Of a DNA stretch of 19,159 bases, positions 1 to 6,281 are shown piece by piece. How positions within the stretch are numbered: position 1 is the first letter of the stretch; each line of letters begins with the position of its first letter. The stretch lies in the NCBI GenBank assembly GCA_035512795.1, contig DATKDF010000017.1, positions 1-19,159 on the forward strand, in the 5' to 3' direction. Origin of the DNA: DATKDF01 sp035512795 (GTDB lineage: Bacteria > Acidobacteriota > Vicinamibacteria > Vicinamibacterales > SCN-69-37). The position numbers and the translations under genes are program-made. The notes under the pieces are model-generated. The model ran no database searches, had not been told where the DNA came from, and saw only the letters and a program-made list of their open reading frames with translations.

Positions 1-188
1 CCTCCCGCTCCGCACCACGCGCGGGGCGCGGCGGCAGCCAGTCGCCGCCGCCGGCCGCCTCGGCACCCGCCGGCCGCGCCGGCGCCCGACCGAATCCGAA
101 CGCCTCGGGCGGAACCGGCGGCCGCGGATCGGCCCGCCCGAGGGGCGGCGGAGAGGTAGAGCACTCGCGATCACATGAACCGGCCGGA

Positions 189-218
189 CCGGCCGACAGG
201 CTTCGCGCTGTCGGCCGG
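189..218. terminator. Strong GC hairpin, possible terminator
   Basis: CCGGCCGACAG (189-199) is followed by an 8-base loop and its exact reverse complement CTGTCGGCCGG (208-218), an uninterrupted 11-bp stem. It lies about 30 bases after the TAG that may end an upstream plus-strand frame. There is no run of T after the stem, so this is not a textbook intrinsic terminator. It may terminate together with Rho, stabilise a 3' end, or act on the minus strand. Confidence 0.4.
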
Positions 219-228
219 CCTGGCGCGC

Positions 229-316
229 ACCTCCGCACCTCCGAACCTCCGAACCCCTACACCCCCGCACCGAACCGCACCATAGGACCGCAGGACCACG
301 GCACCACAGCACCGCA
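229..316. repeat. C-rich low-complexity linker
   Basis: This stretch is built from imperfect copies of short units. CTCCGCAC and CTCCGAAC occur in tandem at 231-254, then variants of CCGCACC and GGACC/GCACC continue to about 316. The period is about 7-8 bases and degenerates toward the gene. It has almost no T. It sits between the hairpin and the penicillin-binding protein promoter region and looks like a simple-sequence spacer rather than coding DNA. Confidence 0.5.
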
Positions 317-325
317 AGAATCCCG

Positions 326-331
326 TACACT
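326..331 (+). promoter_or_regulatory. Candidate -10 box for a leaderless transcript
   Basis: TACACT fits the TANNNT -10 pattern and ends 7 bases before the A of the ATG at 338. Transcription would then start at or next to the start codon. No Shine-Dalgarno sequence is visible before this ATG, which supports a leaderless mRNA. No recognisable -35 hexamer is present 17 bases upstream, so the call is tentative. Confidence 0.35.
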
Positions 332-337
332 ACTCCC

Positions 338-2542
338 ATGCGGTCGCGCCTGATCCGGAGCCTCGGCATCGTCGCGCTGTTTGTCGCGGCCGCGCTCCTC
401 GGCACGGCCAGCGGGGTCGTCTTCGCGTTCATGGACGACCTGCCGCAGATCTCACAGCTCGACGACTTCTCGCCGAGCACCATCACACGGGTGTACGGCC
501 GGGACGGATCGCTCGTCGGCGACTTTGCCACTGAACGGCGCCTGGTCATCGCCTACGAGCAGATCCCGGACGTCCTTCGCCAGGCGGTCGTCGCCGCCGA
601 AGACGGTGACTTCTTCTCACACAGCGGCGTCAGCCCGCGGCGGATCCTCGTCACGTACGTCCGCCGGTTGTTCGGCGGCATCGGTGGCGCCAGCACGTTG
701 ACGCAGCAGCTGGCGCGGCAGCTCTTCCTCACGAACGAGCAGACGTGGGAGCGCAAGATCAAGGAAGCGATCCTCGCCATCCAGATCGAGAAGCGGTACA
801 CGAAGGAGGAGATCCTCACGATGTACTGCAACAAGATCTACTGGGGCCACGGCGCCTACGGTGTGGAGGCGGCCTCGCAGCTCTACTTCGGCAAGCATGT
901 GAGCGAACTGAATCTCGACGAGGCCGCGATGATCGCGGGCATCATCCAGGGCAACCGCCGCCAGAGCCCGTACGAGAACATGGACGCCGCCGTCCGGCGT
1001 CGGAACTACACGCTCGGCCGGATGACCGCGGAGGGCTTCATCTCGCCCGAGGCCGCAGCCGAGGCCAGGGCCAGGCCCATCGTTACCGGCGGACAGGCGG
1101 CGCCGCTGCCCTCGCTCGCGCCGTATTTCCTGGAACTGGTCCGCCAGCACCTCGAGGAGCGGTATGGATCGCAGGCGGTCTACGAGAGTGGACTGGCCGT
1201 CCGGACGGGGCTCGATCCCGAGCTGCAACGCGCCGCCAACCGCAGCCTCGATGCGGGCCTGCGGCGGGTCGACAAGCTCCGCGGCTTCCGCAAGCCGGCG
1301 CGCAACCTGGTTGCCGAGGGTGTGGATCTGATGGGCACCCCACGCTGGTCGGGCGAACCGGAGGCCGGCGACATCCGGCCGGTCGTGGCGCTCAACGTCG
1401 ACGGCACGGTGCTGCGGGTCCGCGCCGGCGAGTGGATCGGCACCATCGACCGCGCCGGCTATCGCTGGACACGTCGTGCGGCCAGCGCCCTGACCGCACG
1501 CGGCGACCTGCTCGATGTGCGCGTTCTCACGGTCGATGCCGAGGCGCGGACGTTCACGGCCGAACTCGAACAGGCGCCCGAGCTGCAGGGCGCCGTCGTC
1601 GCGCTCGACAACCACACGGGCGAGATTCTGGCCCTCGTCGGCGGCAGCAGCTTCGACCGCAGTCAGTTCAACCGTGCCACGCAGGCGCTGCGCCAGGTCG
1701 GGTCGCTCTTCAAGCCGTTCGTGTACGCCACGGCCATCGATCGCGGCTACACGGCCGCGACGCTCATCGACGACTCCCCCACCAGCTTCGATGCCGGTCC
1801 CGACCAGCCGCCGTACGAGCCGCAGAACTACGACCGTGAATATCGCGGCTTCATCACCCTCCGCGAGGCCCTCGAAGGATCGCGGAACGTGCCGACGATC
1901 CGGCTGATGGACGCGCTCGGGCCGGCGCAGGTCACCGACCTCGCGCGGCGGTTCGGGCTGACGACGCCGCTGCCGCCGTTTCTGTCGGTCGCAATCGGCT
2001 CGGCCGAGGGCACGCTGCTCGAGATGACCTCGGCCTACACGGCCTGGCCCAACCAGGGCGTCCGCGCGCGCCCGCTGCTGCTGCTCGACGTCACCGACCG
2101 GGAGGGCAACATGCTCGAGCAGCATCGCGCGGAGCCCCGCGAAGCGATCGGCGCCGACACAGCGTACATCATCACCAGCCTGCTCGAAGGCGCCACGCGA
2201 CGCGGCACGGCGGCGTCAGCGCAGCGCCTCAACTGGACGATCGGCGGCAAGACCGGCACGACCGACGACTACACCGACGCCTGGTTCATCGGGTTCGACC
2301 CGGACATCACGCTGGGCGTCTGGGTCGGGTACGACCAGAAGCGGCCGATCGGCCCGGGCCAGACCGGCACGGCGGCCGCGCTGCCGATCTGGATCAACAT
2401 CATGAAGTCCTGGGTCGATCGCCGCCGCGCCGAACTGAAGACTCCGCCGGCGTTCCCCCGCCCCGGCAACATCGTCTTCGCGCCCACCGAGAAAGGGCTC
2501 GAGGTCTTCCTGGCCGGGACGGAGCCGGGAGGGCGGTATTGA
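338..2542 (+). CDS. Class A (PBP1A-family) penicillin-binding protein
   Basis: Bifunctional peptidoglycan synthase of 734 aa: it polymerises lipid II into glycan chains and cross-links the stem peptides in the periplasm. A single N-terminal membrane anchor (about residues 8-31) precedes a GT51 glycosyltransferase domain (about 45-230). That domain has the catalytic AAEDGDFFSHSG motif (Glu88), the STLTQQLARQ motif at 119-128 and the RKIKEAILA segment. The transpeptidase domain (about 415-690) has the SxxK motif in GSLFKP (Ser456, Lys459), SRN at 515-517 and KTGTT at 638-642, so both activities look intact. The length is normal for a compact PBP1A without large insertions. ATG 338 puts the anchor at the very N-terminus and has a TANNNT box but no Shine-Dalgarno. 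It runs convergent to prfB, separated by the pseudogene spacer. The family is certain; which numbered paralogue it is cannot be told from sequence alone. Confidence 0.97.
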   Translation: MRSRLIRSLGIVALFVAAALLGTASGVVFAFMDDLPQISQLDDFSPSTITRVYGRDGSLVGDFATERRLVIAYEQIPDVLRQAVVAAEDGDFFSHSGVSPRRILVTYVRRLFGGIGGASTLTQQLARQLFLTNEQTWERKIKEAILAIQIEKRYTKEEILTMYCNKIYWGHGAYGVEAASQLYFGKHVSELNLDEAAMIAGIIQGNRRQSPYENMDAAVRRRNYTLGRMTAEGFISPEAAAEARARPIVTGGQAAPLPSLAPYFLELVRQHLEERYGSQAVYESGLAVRTGLDPELQRAANRSLDAGLRRVDKLRGFRKPARNLVAEGVDLMGTPRWSGEPEAGDIRPVVALNVDGTVLRVRAGEWIGTIDRAGYRWTRRAASALTARGDLLDVRVLTVDAEARTFTAELEQAPELQGAVVALDNHTGEILALVGGSSFDRSQFNRATQALRQVGSLFKPFVYATAIDRGYTAATLIDDSPTSFDAGPDQPPYEPQNYDREYRGFITLREALEGSRNVPTIRLMDALGPAQVTDLARRFGLTTPLPPFLSVAIGSAEGTLLEMTSAYTAWPNQGVRARPLLLLDVTDREGNMLEQHRAEPREAIGADTAYIITSLLEGATRRGTAASAQRLNWTIGGKTGTTDDYTDAWFIGFDPDITLGVWVGYDQKRPIGPGQTGTAAALPIWINIMKSWVDRRRAELKTPPAFPRPGNIVFAPTEKGLEVFLAGTEPGGRY

Positions 2543-2600
2543 CAGCCTCATTGAAGATTGATGATCGCATCATTGAAGATTGATTGATTGATTGATTGAT
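2543..2600. repeat. GATT microsatellite and direct repeat
   Basis: CATTGAAGATTGAT occurs at 2549-2562 and again at 2571-2584. The second copy runs straight into a GATT tetranucleotide repeat (2578-2600, nearly six units). This AT-rich tract contrasts sharply with the GC-rich surroundings. It begins right after the penicillin-binding protein stop and ends a few bases beyond the stop of the four-helix-bundle pseudogene on the other strand. No terminator-like stem is evident. Confidence 0.8.
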
Positions 2601-2604
2601 CGTC

Positions 2605-2875
2605 CTATCCGCGCCCTGGCCCAGCCCGGCGTTCGGCCGTTCGGCGCGACGCGGCCAGGATCGCCAGAATCTCTTCGGCCTCATCGAACAGCTCGTCCAC
2701 CAGGCGGCCCCCTTCCAGGCCGGCACCACGAATGACTTTCAGCCAGCCGACGGTTTCGTCGGCTTCCTCGACCGCTACCGCAATCCTCGAGATGAACTCC
2801 CGCCGCGAACGCGCCCGGCAGGCCGCCCGATAGTTGGCGACGACTGAGGCGGGACTTGAGCTCCTCGGGTGTCAT
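2605..2875 (-). pseudogene. Decayed four-helix-bundle (23S rRNA-IVS type) protein
   Basis: Reading the minus strand from ATG 2875 gives MTPEELKSRL, the usual N-terminus of four-helix-bundle proteins of the 23S rRNA-intervening-sequence family (TIGR02436-like). It then jumps: the frame shifts and the sequence resumes at about 2847 with SVVANYRAACRARSRREF. It continues with a glutamate-rich helix (EEADETVGWLKVI) and the C-terminal helix (DELFDEAEEILAILAAS), stopping at TAG 2607-2605. From family knowledge, about 30 residues normally separate these parts (the first helix and the QLLRSGTSVG region), so an internal deletion of a length not divisible by three has removed them. The long second part has no start codon in its own frame. 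Family function is unclear (in some bacteria it is encoded inside rRNA insertions). It lies downstream of prfB in the same direction and next to a GATT microsatellite. Confidence 0.8.
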
Positions 2876-2944
2876 CCCCCCGCACGGAGCAAGGACCGCG
2901 CCACCGACGCACGGCGTGACGCAGCCCCAATGCCGATGTTCTGA
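2876..2944. other. Spacer between prfB and the pseudogene
   Basis: This short non-coding stretch follows the prfB stop on the minus strand. I see no clear terminator stem with a T run and no strong promoter. It probably holds the original leader of the four-helix-bundle gene. Confidence 0.3.
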
Positions 2945-4085
2945 TCACACGTCCTCGTCACCGACCGCGTCGCTGAGCTTGCCGAGCGCCTTCTGCATCA
3001 TGTACGCCTTGATGAACTCGTCGAGATCGCCGTCGAGGACCCGCGTCACATCGCCCACCTGGTACTTCGTCCGGTGGTCCTTGATCATCTGGTACGGATG
3101 GAGCACGTAGCTCCGGATCTGGCTGCCGAACGCGATGTCCTTCTTCTCGCCACCGAGCTGGTCGAGCCGGGCCTGCTGCTCCTTCTGTTTCAGGTCGTAC
3201 AAGCGGGCCTTGAGCACCTTCATCGCCGACGCGCGGTTCTTGTGCTGCGACCGCTCGTTCTGGCAGGACACGACGATGCCGGTCGGCAGGTGCGTGAGGC
3301 GGACGGCCGAATCGGTCACATTGACGTGCTGGCCGCCGGCGCCGCTCGATCGGTAGGTGTCGACCCGCAGGTCCTTGTCCTCCACCTCGACGTCGATGTC
3401 GTCGTCGAGTTCGGGCCAGACGTAGACCGACGCAAAGGACGTATGGCGGCGCGCCGCCTGGTCGTAGGGCGAGATGCGGACGAGCCGGTGCACGCCGGCC
3501 TCGGCCCCCAGCAGACCATAGGCGTAGTCGCCGGACACGGTCATCGTCGCGCTCTTGATGCCGGCCTCGTCACCCGGCTGCTGATCGATGATCTCGCGCT
3601 TGAACCCGCGTCGCTCGGTCCATCGCAGGTACATTCGCAGCAGCATCTCGGCCCAATCCTGCGACTCGGTGCCGCCGGCGCCCGGGTGGATGGTGACGAT
3701 TGCATTTTTCTGGTCGAGTTCGCCGGCGAGCATCGTGCGAACCTCGGCCGTCTGTACGTCGCGGGCCAGGCCCTCGAGCGCCGTCGTCAGATCCGAGCCG
3801 ACCGCTTCGCCCTGCCGCGCCCAGTCGAGGAGCACCGCGAGGTCGTCGACCTGCTGCCGCAACGCCCGCACCAGCGTTCGGGCGTCGTCGGCGCGGCGCC
3901 GGCGCTGCAGGGTCTTCTGGGCCGACGCCTGATCCTTCCAGAAGCCCGGTTCGGCAACCTGGCGCTCGAGATCGATCAGCTCGCGATCCAGGCGAGCCTC
4001 GTCAAAGCCCCCTCCGGATCGTGGTGACGCGTGCGGCGAGCTCGTCGTAGCGACGAACCTGTTCGTCGAGAGTCATCTCAGGCAT
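2945..4085 (-). CDS. prfB: Peptide chain release factor 2 (programmed +1 frameshift)
   Basis: RF2 recognises UGA and UAA and triggers peptide release at the ribosome. It is encoded in two overlapping frames. A short first frame starts at ATG 4085 (or ATG 4076, three codons later) and ends at an in-frame TGA (4004-4002). The main frame resumes at GAC 4003 after a +1 slip and runs to TGA 2947-2945, giving about 379 aa. Domains in order are an N-terminal coiled region, the HPGAGGTESQDWAEML segment, the anticodon-like loop and the catalytic GGQ in GAGGQHVN (residues 250-252). The expected SPF tripeptide at 205-207 reads SPY here. The C-terminal GSQIRSYVLHPYQMIKD segment is typical of RF2. The gene starts 7 bases after the lnt stop, so it is likely cotranscribed. 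Expression is autoregulated: low RF2 lets ribosomes pause and slip at the TGA. An annotation starting at 3871 would miss the N-terminal 71 residues. Confidence 0.95.
4001..4015 (-). promoter_or_regulatory. RF2 programmed +1 frameshift site
   Basis: On the minus strand the bases read GGAGG (4015-4011), GGG (4010-4008), CTT (4007-4005), TGA (4004-4002), C (4001). CTT-TGA-C is the conserved slippery stop. The tRNA-Leu on CTT slips one base forward to TTT, and the next codon read is GAC. The GGAGG is an internal Shine-Dalgarno-like stimulator, exactly complementary to the CCUCC of 16S rRNA and 3 nt before CTT. In E. coli the stimulator is AGGGGG, with TAT between it and CTT. Confidence 0.95.
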
Positions 4086-4092
4086 GGCAGTG

Positions 4093-5631
4093 TCAGGTCT
4101 CCCGGCGGCGGCGCGGCGACCGGCTCAGCACGACGACCCCGGCCGTCAGGCCGAGCGACGCCCACAGGGCCACGTCGCCCACCCGGCTGTAGATGGTACG
4201 GTGATCGAGGAGGCGTACGTCAACCGCCGCCACCGTCTGCTCGAAGAGCGGCGTCGCGTGAACGACCCGCCCGTAGGGATCCACCACCCCGCTGATGCCG
4301 GTGTTGGCCGCGCGGACGACGTAGCGCCCCTGCTCGACCGCCCGCAGGGCGCCCTGGTCGAAGTGCTGCCAGGCGGCCGACGACCGGCCAAACCACGCGT
4401 CGTTGGTGATCGTCACGAGCAACTGGCTGCCCCGCTCGACAAAGGCCTGCGCGATGTCCGGATAGATCGACTCGTAGCAGATCGCCACGCTCAGCCGGCG
4501 GCCGTCGACGTCGAACACCACCGGCTCGGTGCCCGCCGAGAAGTCGCTCACGGCTTCGACGAGCGGGCCGACGAAGAAGAGCACCTGGCTGAAGGGCACG
4601 AACTCGCCGAAGGGCACGAGCCGCATTTTCCGATAGGCGGCGCGCGACTGGCCGTCGGCGCCAAGATACAGCGCGCCGTTGTAGATCCGGTTTGGGGCGC
4701 CGTCCCGGCCGGGTTCGAACAAGTCGGTGCCGATGATGAACGGCGTCCGCGACTCGGCCGCCAGTTGCCGCAGCGGTGCCGACAACGCCGGCTCGGCGTC
4801 GAAGAAGAACGGCGTCGACGACTCGGGCCAGAAGACGACGTGGGCGCCGCTCGCGATCACGCGGCGCGTGAGGGCCAGGTGCCGCTCGTAGATAGCGTCC
4901 CGGTAGGCCGGGTTCCACTTGATCTGCTGTTCGACGCCGCCCTGCACGATGCCTGCGCGCAGGACCGGCCCCGTTCGGGTGAGCGACCCGCCCGCGACGC
5001 GGAACGCGCCGGCCGCGACGATCCCGACCAGTCCCACCGCGACCCCGGCCGTGGCGAGCCGATGGGACGACTGCCGCGTCAACGCCAGGACGGCCGCCGC
5101 CGTGCCGACCAGCGCCACGAGCGCCGACAGTCCGTACACCCCGACGACGCTTGCCGCCTGGGCCACTGGCAGCACCGGCGCCTGTGACGACCCGAGGAGC
5201 GCCCAGCCGAACCCGCCGAGCACGGTCGATCGCGCGTACTCGCTGGCGACCCAGACCGCCGGCGCGAACCAGACGCCCGCAATGCCCATGCGCCGAACCG
5301 CGCGCCCCAGCACGAGCGCGAAAAGAGCCGGGTAAAGCGCCAGGTAGGCGATAAGCAGCACCGCCACGAGCACCGCGACGCCGACCGGCAGCCCGCCGTA
5401 CGTGTTCATCACGGCCACGACCCAGTACACCGTCCCGCCGAAGTAGACGAGGCCCGCGATCCACCCCAGCGCGAAGTCACGGCGGGACCGCCTCGCCGAG
5501 GAGGCGCCGAGCGCGACCGCCACGATGAGCGGTGCCACGGCCGTCCAGGCGAATGCCGGATGCCCGAACTTCGGGAAGCTCGCGGCGAGAAGCAGGCCCG
5601 ACAGGAGTGCGAGCGCGTAGGGGACGGCTAC
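4093..5631 (-). CDS. lnt: Apolipoprotein N-acyltransferase
   Basis: Adds the third acyl chain to the N-terminal cysteine of lipoproteins, using phospholipid as donor, at the periplasmic face of the inner membrane. About 220 N-terminal residues hold several hydrophobic segments, beginning with YALALLSGLLLAASFPKFG. The rest is a nitrilase-fold CN-hydrolase domain with the catalytic triad Glu270 (FWPESS), Lys335 (YRKMRLVPFGEFVPF) and Cys385 (ICYES), numbered from codon 5631. NDAWFGRSSAAWQH and RAANTGISGVVDPYGR are also diagnostic. About 512 aa is the usual size. The start is unresolved: upstream homology should begin near 5631, at or just inside the SPOR stop (TAG 5630-5628), but no ATG, GTG or TTG is in frame there. 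The codons are GTA GCC GTC CCC, after a good GGAAGGA. The nearest in-frame ATG is 5847, deep inside the SPOR gene in a non-homologous arginine-rich stretch. CTG 5604 is another option. Confidence 0.93.
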   Translation of the reverse strand, partial: VAVPYALALLSGLLLAASFPKFGHPAFAWTAVAPLIVAVALGASSARRSRRDFALGWIAGLVYFGGTVYWVVAVMNTYGGLPVGVAVLVAVLLIAYLALYPALFALVLGRAVRRMGIAGVWFAPAVWVASEYARSTVLGGFGWALLGSSQAPVLPVAQAASVVGVYGLSALVALVGTAAAVLALTRQSSHRLATAGVAVGLVGIVAAGAFRVAGGSLTRTGPVLRAGIVQGGVEQQIKWNPAYRDAIYERHLALTRRVIASGAHVVFWPESSTPFFFDAEPALSAPLRQLAAESRTPFIIGTDLFEPGRDGAPNRIYNGALYLGADGQSRAAYRKMRLVPFGEFVPFSQVLFFVGPLVEAVSDFSAGTEPVVFDVDGRRLSVAICYESIYPDIAQAFVERGSQLLVTITNDAWFGRSSAAWQHFDQGALRAVEQGRYVVRAANTGISGVVDPYGRVVHATPLFEQTVAAVDVRLLDHRTIYSRVGDVALWASLGLTAGVVVLSRSPRRRRET

Positions 5632-6281
5632 GGTCCTTCCCGCACGACACGGGGATCGGGATGGCCAGCGCGCGCGATCTCGGCCGCCGCGCGATCGGCT
5701 GCCGGGCGATCGGCAAATGGGCCCACGCGCACGCGATTGAAGCCGCCCGACGGCGAGACGAAGGCCTTGTGCCCGAGGCCCGACAGGTCGGTGACGACCT
5801 TGTCGGCGCTCTCCCGGCTCCGGTAGGCGCCCACCTGGACGTACCACCCACTGGCCGCCGGCGTCGCGGGCGCGGGGGCCGGAGCCGCCGCGGGTGGCGT
5901 GGTCGGGGGCGGCGGGGACGCCGGATCGGGCATGGGCGGAACCGACTCGGCCACCTGCGGCTGGGCCGGCGGCCGGATCGGCGGCACTTCGTCGGATGGC
6001 GCCGGAGGCGGTGCACCCGTCCGGCCGGAGCGTCCCGTCAGCTCGGCCGGGTATCGGAGGTCGACCGGCGTATCACCGGCGGCCGGAGCGTCGACCGGCA
6101 TCGCAGCATCGGCCGGCGCGGGCGCCACGGGTCCGCCGGCGGCCACCCCCTCCGAGGTGACACCGCGTCCGACCGACACACCGAGCAGGAACACGACGAC
6201 CAGCAGCACGATGGCCGACATGAACAGGAAGATGAGCTGCTTCCCGCTCAACTGGATTTCGCGCGTGCTCTCATCCGACAT
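5628..6281 (-). CDS. SPOR-domain membrane protein
   Basis: 217 aa. A short cytoplasmic N-terminus is followed by one membrane helix (about 15-37), then a long Pro/Ala-rich periplasmic linker (about 45-140), and a C-terminal SPOR domain (about 143-212) with GWYVQVGAYRSRESADKV and RVRVGPF. SPOR domains bind glycan strands stripped of stem peptides and often place proteins at the division septum (family knowledge). The layout resembles FtsN/DedD-like proteins, but nothing visible proves a division role. ATG 6281 overlaps the end of the TPR gene by 11 bases, and the TAG overlaps the apparent beginning of lnt, pointing to translational coupling. The linker is low-complexity and would diverge quickly between relatives. 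Confidence 0.85.
   Translation of the reverse strand: MSDESTREIQLSGKQLIFLFMSAIVLLVVVFLLGVSVGRGVTSEGVAAGGPVAPAPADAAMPVDAPAAGDTPVDLRYPAELTGRSGRTGAPPPAPSDEVPPIRPPAQPQVAESVPPMPDPASPPPPTTPPAAAPAPAPATPAASGWYVQVGAYRSRESADKVVTDLSGLGHKAFVSPSGGFNRVRVGPFADRPAADRAAAEIARAGHPDPRVVREGP

Larger units (their letters stand above)
1..337. other. Leader region without a confident gene
   Basis: No convincing gene is visible here. In all three forward frames, and in at least one reverse frame, the first ~155 bases are open, which is expected in sequence this rich in G and C. The most gene-like possibility is a plus-strand frame open from base 1 to a TAG at 157-159 (52 codons, rich in Arg, Pro and Ala). It could be the 3' end of an upstream gene, but I cannot assign it. 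The rest holds a strong hairpin (189-218), a C-rich low-complexity tract (229-316) and a TANNNT box just before the penicillin-binding protein gene. Confidence 0.4.

Noticed and set aside
1..159. 3' end of an upstream plus-strand gene ending at TAG 157-159
   Set aside because: Open frames occur in several registers and the peptide has no recognisable feature, so I did not call it a gene.
617..2125. Long open frame (502 codons) antisense to the penicillin-binding protein gene
   Set aside because: Arg/Ala/Gly-rich composition without any recognisable motif; a codon-bias shadow of the GC-rich real gene.
2596..2847. Plus-strand 83-codon open frame in the spacer
   Set aside because: Antisense of the four-helix-bundle relic; the minus-strand reading matches a known family.
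4084..5187. Plus-strand open frame of 367 codons opposite lnt
   Set aside because: Covered by the catalytic Lnt domain on the other strand; no family signature.
5632..5847. N-terminal extension of lnt from ATG 5847
   Set aside because: The residues are Arg/Pro/Gly-rich shadow of the SPOR domain, without hydrophobic character.
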